Origin: Gliomastix tumulicola
Taxonomy: Eukaryota; Ascomycota; Sordariomycetes; Hypocreales; Bionectriaceae
Assembly (NCBI GenBank): GCA_001599755.1
Contig: BCHX01000007.1
Location: 992,001 to 1,056,000 of the forward strand
DNA: 64,000 nt
Reading direction: 5' to 3'
Positions 56,547 to 64,000 of this stretch are shown here, piece by piece. The first letter of the stretch is position 1; each line of letters opens with the position of its first letter. The notes beneath the pieces are model-generated. The model had not been told where the DNA came from and did no database searches. It worked only from the letters and a program-made list of their open reading frames with translations. Position numbers and translations under genes: made by a program.

Positions 56547-59105
56547 TCAGCGCAACATGAACGTCTGCACTGGCGTCCCAGATTCATGCTTCTTCTTGGT
56601 GGCGCCTCCATCCATGAGGCCGTTCACATAGCACTCGCCAACGAACCCCCATGAAGAGCTCGAGTTCCCGACAGGGTCTTCTCCTATCTCTTTTCCTGCC
56701 TCTTCTTGGGACACCGTGTCCCCTCTCTGTGTAAGTATAACCGGCATCCTACAGCCAAAAAGAACGACGACGGGGTCTCCCACACGCGCTTGAGGCGGGC
56801 ATACACCCATAGCACCGCCCTTGGTGACAAATAAGCACATCCTATACGAAGCTTCCATGATCCCCCTGTCGCCGAACCCATCCTGCTCTGATTCATTCAC
56901 AAGTGGCAGCAATACATCTCTCAATCGTGAACAGAAATGCTTCATCTCGGGATCGTCTGTTGTCGCTACCCACTGTGACGCGAAAAGACGGTAGACCTTA
57001 GTTTTGTCAATTCGTATGTATCCGATGGAAGCCAAGGGGGGCACTCCCATTCGATTTCGCAGCCCTGTACGCAACCACCTGCCCCCTGACACGGCTTCCA
57101 GCATCTCGTCGAATACCTGCTGGCATCTGCACGGCGTCTGGTCGTTGTCGTCAGCCCGTGCATTGCACTCTGCTACAGACCGCCTCTCGCGAACCATCTG
57201 CCATAGCCACTTCAGCCCACACTCTTCAGGCTCAATTTCAGCCCTGAGCGTCATCCTCCAAGGAAACGGAGCGAGGTTTGTGAGACCCTCCACAGTCAAC
57301 ACGTTCGAGAAGAAGCGGTCGTCTACCCAGGCCACCGAGTCCATCTCGTAGCCTCGAGTGACGAGAGCGCAGTCCCCTGGCGTACTCCCGATGAGTGATG
57401 CATCGAGAGGGATGTTTGCGTCTGCTTGATATGGTTTGCGGTCACTCAGGGTACCGCCTTTGCTCCAGACGAGTTCGGGCGAGGGCGAGATGGACCATGA
57501 AGGGAGTAGCCCGTCCAGATTTGCGCGCAGCCCTCTCTTCACGTAAGTGACATACCCAAGAATATTCAGAGATTTGTGGTGTGCGATATACCAGCGAGTG
57601 AAATTCGAATAGACCTGCCAGACAGGTTTCGTGTAATTTGGGGTGACCAGAGACGAGTGATGCACTGCCTCTGCTGTCTCGGTGCTCATACCCAGAGTTG
57701 CAAAGATGAGATCTCTCTTGTCGCCAGCTTTCAGGCGACATGTCACCAGTTCCAATAACTCAATAGCTGGTATCGGCTTGGTTGTGCCGCCTGTGGTCCG
57801 AATAAGCCGGCCCCAGATGTCATGTCCTGTCTTGACGATGTTGTACTTGCCTTTCGGCGCACCCTGCTTTGGGGAGTCGGCAAACCCGTCTCTACGGCTA
57901 ACAGTAGCATAAGCCCTCGCGTACATGTTCGCCTGCATAAGCGTTTCCCAGTTCATACCTCTTCCTTCACCGCAGAGCACGATTATGGATTTTGCCGCCC
58001 AAGCTTCTTGAACGACCCAAGCCCTCACGAACCAGGGATTGTTGAGCAACTTGGTGACATGAGGAGCCAGCTTGCTAGAGGCCAGGGGGTGGTCAGGGTC
58101 CAAATCTTGAACCATACGCTCCAGGATCCGGTACTCCAGCTCGAACCCGTCTGGGTTATCCTCTCCCTTCTTGTGTCTTTGGAGGAACAGTGACAGTGAA
58201 TTAACGTGCTTCACCGCGAGAGCCGTCTCGGCATCCGGCCCCAGCCAGATGCAAACCTGAGCAGCGTGGCTGTAGATCTCAGCCATCATTGCGACCTGAT
58301 GTCCTCGCTCTTGAAGATCGCCCTGGTTGATGCAGAGCGCGTCGACCCATAGGAAGAAGCCTTCTTCTCGCTTCCGGATCGCTCGTAGCGCCGCCTCCAG
58401 GTTTGCGGTGCAGGAAAAGAGCCTGATCGATGTAGCAGTGACATTCTCTCCTTTTTCTGCTCCCGGAAAGCTCTCGCAGCGGGAGTGCCCCAGCAAGATC
58501 CGGCGCGTCTCATCCATCGATCCCCATGTGTAGGAAAGGGCAACCCAGGGGTGAATATCGTTCCACGGGTACGGCACGGCGTGGAGACAGAGCTCCAATG
58601 GGTCATCTGGGGAGCCGGGGGGCAGATAAACTATTCTAATCTCTTTTTTGACGGTATTGAGGGGCTGGTAGGCCTTGTAGTCGTTCTTGATAGCCTTGGC
58701 CGTCACTGATGTCGAACTTGGACTCTGATCTTCATCCTCGAATGAAATGCCGTCAATCCCGCTTTGCTGGAAGAATTGAGAATATCGCCTAGGCACTTTG
58801 ACCGAGAGTGTCTCCTTCGCTCTGGCAACGATTGAGCGGAACTCCTCAATGCTAGGCCCTGGGATAAATGTTCGCCGCATATCTCGGGCATCAAGCATGC
58901 AAGCCTCCAGGCCGGCATGGCAAGCGGCTGCCTCCAGTCTGTTGAGGGCGCAGGGCAGACACAGGTCAAAGCCTCCAGGCTCACATCGACAGTGGAACAG
59001 GCGCGAAGGGGGTAGAATACAGGTGTCGCAGCCATCACAGATCAGCGCCCGAGATTCTATTCCGGGGCGGAGATCGCCCTTTGACGATTCAGCCGACGCC
59101 GCCAT
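56547..59105 (-). CDS. HET-domain protein with N-terminal ZZ-like zinc finger
   Basis: A single-exon gene of 852 residues from the first true ATG (59105); an earlier frame start uses a non-ATG codon. Near the N-terminus CDGCDTC...HCRC...LCLPC (residues 23-52) has the spacing of a ZZ-type finger. The HET (heterokaryon incompatibility) domain carries its signature blocks: VALSYTWGS (188-196), LWVDALCINQGDLQER and YSHAAQVCIWLG. The C-terminal third has the RVGDPVVVLFGC segment typical of HET proteins. HET domains trigger incompatibility cell death when activated by NLRs or allelic differences in other ascomycetes. It lies head-to-head with a second HET gene. Confidence 0.92.
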   Translation of the reverse strand: MAASAESSKGDLRPGIESRALICDGCDTCILPPSRLFHCRCEPGGFDLCLPCALNRLEAAACHAGLEACMLDARDMRRTFIPGPSIEEFRSIVARAKETLSVKVPRRYSQFFQQSGIDGISFEDEDQSPSSTSVTAKAIKNDYKAYQPLNTVKKEIRIVYLPPGSPDDPLELCLHAVPYPWNDIHPWVALSYTWGSMDETRRILLGHSRCESFPGAEKGENVTATSIRLFSCTANLEAALRAIRKREEGFFLWVDALCINQGDLQERGHQVAMMAEIYSHAAQVCIWLGPDAETALAVKHVNSLSLFLQRHKKGEDNPDGFELEYRILERMVQDLDPDHPLASSKLAPHVTKLLNNPWFVRAWVVQEAWAAKSIIVLCGEGRGMNWETLMQANMYARAYATVSRRDGFADSPKQGAPKGKYNIVKTGHDIWGRLIRTTGGTTKPIPAIELLELVTCRLKAGDKRDLIFATLGMSTETAEAVHHSSLVTPNYTKPVWQVYSNFTRWYIAHHKSLNILGYVTYVKRGLRANLDGLLPSWSISPSPELVWSKGGTLSDRKPYQADANIPLDASLIGSTPGDCALVTRGYEMDSVAWVDDRFFSNVLTVEGLTNLAPFPWRMTLRAEIEPEECGLKWLWQMVRERRSVAECNARADDNDQTPCRCQQVFDEMLEAVSGGRWLRTGLRNRMGVPPLASIGYIRIDKTKVYRLFASQWVATTDDPEMKHFCSRLRDVLLPLVNESEQDGFGDRGIMEASYRMCLFVTKGGAMGVCPPQARVGDPVVVLFGCRMPVILTQRGDTVSQEEAGKEIGEDPVGNSSSSWGFVGECYVNGLMDGGATKKKHESGTPVQTFMLR

Positions 59106-59456
59106 GTCACGATTGTTCTCTGTGAGGTATTGGTGATAGCTACAACACAGGCTTCCCCGTGCGTGGACGTGAAAATGATGTCGCAGGGATATGAGATCCA
59201 GTCGCCCTATCAAGCCCTATTCAGGATTTACAATGGAGACTCATCATTCCAGTGTGGCCAATGATCGGCAGATACTGCCTGGATCTGCTTTGCCCTGAGT
59301 CTGCCTGCGAGTACGCCATAACATAACTACGCCTCCTTGGCATCGGTGCCCACAACGATTTGCTTACTCTCCTGACACGACATCGCTCAACATGCGCGGT
59401 CTTGCATTGAAGACACGGCAGCACAGAGGTGAGCCCGGAGCTGGTGAAGCTTCGGC
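59106..59456. promoter_or_regulatory. Shared promoter of a divergent HET gene pair
   Basis: 351 bp between two divergent HET start codons. No distinct motif was recognised. Confidence 0.6.
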
Positions 59457-61337
59457 ATGGACATTTTTTCATGCGCCATCAGCTTCCTCCCTTTCGGGCA
59501 GACACGGACACGCCAACAGAAGTCGGCACACCAATATCAGCCCCTGGAGCCCGGAAAACATGACCTCCGCATCTTGACCATTGAGCCTGGCTTGCCGGTG
59601 AGCAGGATCCGATGTTCGCTTCGCAACATGTCACTCGCCGACGCCACGGCGGACGATGGCTTCAAGGCGTTATCGTACTACTGGGGCCCCTCAAGACGGC
59701 AGCGTACTGCCATCCCCGACGGCACGCGCGTCAATGTTACAGACAATCTGTACGCAGCTATGCATCAGCTTCGCCGTCGCCACAAGCCTGTCATGATTTG
59801 GATCGACGCGCTGTGTATCGACCAGGCCAACCCGGCTGAAAAGGAGACCCAGGTCCAGAGCATGTTCGACATCTACCAGAGCGCGTCCGAGGTCGTCGTA
59901 TGGCTGGGCAAGTCATACAAGCGTAGCAGTCGAGCCATCCGATCCATCCAATATCTGGCCAGGTTCGTTGAGGACGCCACGCAGCAAGCCTTGCAGGATG
60001 ATGAGCTGGTCGCGCGATACGAACAAGGCGGCCAGGCCGACAAGGACTGGCTCGCCGTCTGCAACCTACTCGACAGGCCCTACTGGACCCGCATCTGGGT
60101 TCTCCAGGAGCTTATCTCCTGCGTCGCTGCCGGCGACAAAAGACCGTGCGTTCTCCTGTGCGGCAGGGATAGAGTGTCCTTCCACGACCTGACGCTCGTC
60201 CTCGACTACTTCTTCCGCCCCAACGGCAGCACTCACATGTTTGATCGAAGCCGAGGCATGGTAGAGAGAGTCAGAGAGGAGATCTTCGAGAAGTGCGAGG
60301 AGCGAGAAGGTCATCTGCCTAGTGGTCTTGCCATGTGCACCAGTGCCAACGCGTATCCTCTTCTCGCCAGCGAGGGCCTTCTGACGATGCAGCGGATGGT
60401 GTTCATGACCGGAGCTCTGAGCGCTACGCTTGAGCAAGACAAGATCTACGCTCTTCTCAGTCTACTGCCTCCGGCTGAGCAGGCTGTACGCCCGGACTAC
60501 CGCGTGCCCTTGGGCAGGATGCTGGCTAACTACGTTCAGTATTTTGTCGAGAGGGATGGTGTCCTGGATTGCATGTTCTCCAACCGACGTGAGCCGTGTC
60601 CCGGCAATATCCCTAGCTGGACCCCCGAGATCAGTAGCCTCGAGTCAGCCGATACATGGAATCTGGACAGCCAGGATCCCCTCATGGCAGCAAGTGGCGG
60701 CAGGACAGCCGATGTTATCTTCATGGACCATGAAATAGACAAAGTCCCAGTGCTGCGAGCCAAAGGTATCATCGTTGGCACCATCGACTGGTTTACCGGT
60801 CCCAACGACGACCACAGCCCAGACGACAAGAACCTCCCAGGCTTCAGCATGTGGTACTTCTCAGAGCGTGTCAAGGATTTCGGCCGCAATCTCCTGTCCG
60901 ACGACACCGAGTACGACAAGTTCTGGCGCACGCTCTGCCTCAACAGCGAGCGGCCTAAGCAGGGCCACGGCCTCATCTCCCCCGCGCCCGAGACACTCGG
61001 CCAGGCGAGCCGAAAGCAGTATGAAAAGGCCACGAGCGAGGGATTCATGGATCATATGTGCAGTGTCCTTGACTGGACGGAGAATTTGGGTTACAACACG
61101 ATAAACAGGACATTCTTCACGACCGAGTGCGGGCGTATGGGTGTTGGGCCGTTCGGGGCTCTCGTGGGCGATACGGTTGTGATCTTGTACGGATCACGGC
61201 GTTTGATGGTGCTAAGACCAAGAGAAAACTCGAAGAACGGTTATCGTATCATCGGAACGGCATATATATACGGAATTATGCAAGGAGAAATGGTTGGGGC
61301 TGATGGAGTGGAGGAGACCGTCTTCGATCTCTACTAG
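59457..61337 (+). CDS. HET-domain protein
   Basis: A single-exon gene of 626 residues. The HET domain is intact: LRILTIEPG, FKALSYYWGPSRRQ (70-83), VMIWIDALCIDQANPAEK and YQSASEVVVWLGKSYK. It is followed by WTRIWVLQELISC, the DKIYALLSLLP region and a GDTVVILYGSRRLMVLRP C-terminal segment. No N-terminal zinc finger or C-terminal repeat is present, unlike its divergent neighbour. The first ATG fits both frame and context. The role is likely incompatibility or immune-type signalling, inferred from the family. Confidence 0.93.
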   Translation: MDIFSCAISFLPFGQTRTRQQKSAHQYQPLEPGKHDLRILTIEPGLPVSRIRCSLRNMSLADATADDGFKALSYYWGPSRRQRTAIPDGTRVNVTDNLYAAMHQLRRRHKPVMIWIDALCIDQANPAEKETQVQSMFDIYQSASEVVVWLGKSYKRSSRAIRSIQYLARFVEDATQQALQDDELVARYEQGGQADKDWLAVCNLLDRPYWTRIWVLQELISCVAAGDKRPCVLLCGRDRVSFHDLTLVLDYFFRPNGSTHMFDRSRGMVERVREEIFEKCEEREGHLPSGLAMCTSANAYPLLASEGLLTMQRMVFMTGALSATLEQDKIYALLSLLPPAEQAVRPDYRVPLGRMLANYVQYFVERDGVLDCMFSNRREPCPGNIPSWTPEISSLESADTWNLDSQDPLMAASGGRTADVIFMDHEIDKVPVLRAKGIIVGTIDWFTGPNDDHSPDDKNLPGFSMWYFSERVKDFGRNLLSDDTEYDKFWRTLCLNSERPKQGHGLISPAPETLGQASRKQYEKATSEGFMDHMCSVLDWTENLGYNTINRTFFTTECGRMGVGPFGALVGDTVVILYGSRRLMVLRPRENSKNGYRIIGTAYIYGIMQGEMVGADGVEETVFDLY

Positions 61338-63206
61338 GCATGGACCGATAGACAGAGTAAGATAACATAAGTAAAATTGAGAGAAGCTCCCATTCACCAT
61401 AGACTAATGTTGATGGAGTCGGGGCAGCCTTTCTATCTCTTTGCTGGCTAGTCCAGTTCATGAGTAGCTGGTCTCCGACTAGTTCGCCCGAAGTCCCCTT
61501 GTATGGGTAGTCCCGACCGCAGACATGCCGGGATGGTCTACAATAAGCACCTGATAACAGCCATAGTTAACTCGCAGGGCGCGATCAACACAGTTTGACA
61601 ACTTGCAAGAGTAGTTGACGCAGGAGCAAGCGCGTCTGATATGTTGGTCACGCCGCCTCACTCCGATCCCGTTGAATTCAGACTACTGCCAATCCCGCTG
61701 TCCAGATGAGGCTCAGTCTTTGACGAAGTCATATTTGGAAGGCTTGCCTTGCTCAGGAAGACCTATGTCCAGGATTCAGGATACCTCGAAAGACTGAACC
61801 AGACCAAATCGTTGCTAAGGCGTGTGTGCCCATCCCTGTAGGTTCCCTACTCTTGAGCAAGCGTGATCGTCTCTGAGAGGCGATATCTGGAACAACATCG
61901 ATGCTTGAGAAGCGTCACCCAGTGAGCCGACATCGTAGCAAAGGCAGGATCAGATCACCTCAACCGCGCCCCTCCCTATGGCATGATCGGGGTTCTTCTG
62001 ATAAAAGTCGAGCCAGCCTTTGTGGGCATCTTCCACTTTTAGCAGCACCTGGACGCATTTCGTTTGTGTCGTGAAATCTTGCCAGGCTTGAATAACCCAG
62101 CATTCCAGCTTCTCACATTGGCGTCCTTGTTCCTCTCCTTCCTGTCTCTCCCACGGCTGATCCTTCGTGTGCATGTCCGCCCGCAGCCTAACATAATTGG
62201 ATTCAGTCCCCGATGCCAGTATTCTTACAATTGGAAAGCTAATTAGCATGGGGTCTATACGAGCAAGCGGGGGACTTGTGTCACGTAATCCAACCGCAGA
62301 AAGAGTCGGGGCAAGAAGGAGAAAGGGATGGGGATTATATGAGATGTGTTTGAGCTGCTAACTAGATCGGCGAATGGTTTCCTTGAAAGGGATTCAAAAA
62401 TAGCCACGACTGGAGCTTTGCATTAGTCCAGTTGCCTTTTGAGTATGCCAAGCGAGAAGCGTGGTAGTTTCAAAGTGAAGCAGGGATTAATTACACGCTG
62501 GATGCGAACCGACAGCTGCATAGCGACCCAGAAGCTTGGGTCATGTGGCCAAAATTGCGAACCATCAGAAGCGCCCCCAGAAGATCTGGCCGCCTCGTAT
62601 CCCACTTTACTTGCCATTCAGCCAGCCCATTCAGCCATCTACCTCGTTTCAGCTGAAACTGGCATGATGATTCATCGTAGGGGAGACATGATGAAAATCG
62701 CGAGCCAGGTGAACTTCCTACAACGGCTCCTCATCTTGCGACGAGTTGCACACTGAACCGGCACGCGTTCGTCTAAATGATCAATTTTGTGAAGCAACGT
62801 CAAAGGAGGGTGTGCTGAGTCAAGCACACCGTGATTCGATTGTGGTGCGAGTGGCGACGCTCGAGTGTTGGCTCTTCCTGCGATTTGCTGGTCGCTGCAA
62901 GGCAGCCACATCGTAAGACAGCCCCCAATCCTACGCTGACTGCATGAAGCGGAGGCTCAATCCCCCTGAAGAGCTGCAGTAAGGCTTATGTGCCTCAGAT
63001 AAGTACCTCTTTCAATCGAGCCACGTTTTTCTTTTTCTCCCAAGATCTTGCACTTCTTCGTTCCACCACGTCTCACGCACATCGCAAGTGTTAGCGCTGA
63101 ATCATCTTTTTATCCTGACAGCGATGGGATACCGCCGATTCAGCACCTACCAAAGATCCTGGAAGCTGCGTGACTGGAGGTTTTCTCCTGCTGGCACTAT
63201 TCCACC
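61338..63206. other. Intergenic, no gene seen (1.87 kb)
   Basis: The longest gene-free stretch in the island. Small frames on both strands (for example 62439-62756) carry no recognisable domain. No repeat was noticed. Confidence 0.4.
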
Positions 63207-64000
63207 ATGCCGCCCAAGCCCAAGCTCAATGAACTCGATTTCCTCATTGGCTGGATATGCATCATAGAGAAGGAGTTCCACGCTGCCCTTGATGTGCTGG
63301 ACAAGGACTACGGCACAAATGGCGAGTTGGGCATCGTCCAAGGCGAAGGAGACGGAAACCAGTACGAACTCGGTCGCATCGGCCATCACAACGTGGTCAT
63401 CAACTGCCCCGTGAGTGGAGCCAAGGGCCATTCCGCAGCCATCAAGATCGCTGCAGACATGACGAGGACATTCCCGTCAATCCGCTTTGTCCTCCTCGTT
63501 GGGATCGGAGGCGGCGCGTCCGGGGGGAAGGACATCCGGCTCGGGGATGTTGTCATCGGGAACCAAGTCGCCTCGTATCGAACCGGAAAGTTCTCCGAGA
63601 GCGGCTTCGAGGTCAATGGCGACATACAGACGCCACCGCAGGAGCTTTTGACGGCAGCGACCCGTTTGACAACAGGGACCCGTCTGCACCGAAAAGTGTC
63701 GATGAAGGGCGCAATGGAGGCTGCTTTTTCTGCCCTGGACACGCACGGCCAAAACATATATGCTCGGCCCCAGCATGATCTACTATTCCAGCCCAACGTT
63801 CTACACAAAAATAACGTATGTGGATGTCTCAGCCCAGAGTCGGTGAACACGAAACACCTGATCGCACGGGATCCACGAGATCCAGATCTCGTGGTGCAGG
63901 TACACGCCGGCACCATTGGCTGCGCAGACCAAGTCATAAAGAATGCCAAGGAGCGAGACCAGCTAGCCAGGCAGCAAGGAATCATCTGCTTTGAGATGGA
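63207..64000 (+). CDS. PNP-sensor protein, partial (probable second NLR)
   Basis: The reading frame is open from the ATG to the window edge (264 residues visible). It carries purine nucleoside phosphorylase-like landmarks: GWICIIEKEFHAALDVLD, VVINCPVSGAKGHSAA, FVLLVGIGGGASGGKDIRLGDVVIGN and the final CFEME, the beginning of the conserved GFEMEAAG-type motif. In fungal NLRs this domain is followed by an NB-ARC or NACHT module and repeats, which would lie beyond the window. It could instead be a stand-alone PNP protein. It is diverged from the PNP domain of the NLR at 32.7-36.1 kb. Confidence 0.85.
   Translation, partial: MPPKPKLNELDFLIGWICIIEKEFHAALDVLDKDYGTNGELGIVQGEGDGNQYELGRIGHHNVVINCPVSGAKGHSAAIKIAADMTRTFPSIRFVLLVGIGGGASGGKDIRLGDVVIGNQVASYRTGKFSESGFEVNGDIQTPPQELLTAATRLTTGTRLHRKVSMKGAMEAAFSALDTHGQNIYARPQHDLLFQPNVLHKNNVCGCLSPESVNTKHLIARDPRDPDLVVQVHAGTIGCADQVIKNAKERDQLARQQGIICFEM

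Overview
This window is nuclear DNA from a filamentous ascomycete (Pezizomycotina), most likely a Sordariomycete. Genes are broken by many short GT-AG introns (about 47-90 bp) with CTNA-type branch sites. Several families are typical of such fungi: Zn2Cys6 regulators, an AA9 lytic polysaccharide monooxygenase, HsbA, HET-domain proteins and PNP-type NLRs. I rebuilt exon structures by eye; every multi-exon model listed keeps the reading frame across all its junctions. The class-level placement is inference. There are no rRNA, CRISPR, plasmid or prokaryotic features, and I found no transposon or convincing tRNA.

Left part (about 0-23.5 kb), mostly housekeeping and secreted or metabolic genes: NOP58 (snoRNP core), a DUF4267 membrane protein, a PGAP4-like GPI-anchor glycosyltransferase, a secreted AA9 LPMO, an SDR with a signal-like leader, a 1082-residue orphan protein, a secreted C69-like peptidase, an AATase-like acyltransferase, a small orphan gene, and the divergent pair ASA1 (WD40, ASTRA/PIKK assembly) and a TTC1-like TPR protein.

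Middle part (about 23.5-32.4 kb): two Zn2Cys6 regulators, a small orphan gene and a secreted S33/TAP-like serine peptidase that is divergent from the second regulator.

Right part (about 32.7-64 kb), an accessory region rich in self/non-self recognition families. In order it holds a PNP-NB-ARC-TPR NLR; a tandem array of three paralogous zinc-finger genes starting 521 bp from the NLR start; HsbA; a possible small catabolic group (cyclase, zinc alcohol dehydrogenase, Zn2Cys6 regulator, DapA-type aldolase); an orphan gene; a PigL_N-like/ankyrin protein; a head-to-head pair of HET-domain genes, one with an N-terminal ZZ-like finger; and a second PNP-sensor gene cut by the window edge. The most interesting candidate system is the NLR plus zinc-finger triplet within this NLR/HET island. 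A shared role in allorecognition or fungal immunity is inference from family membership and position only.
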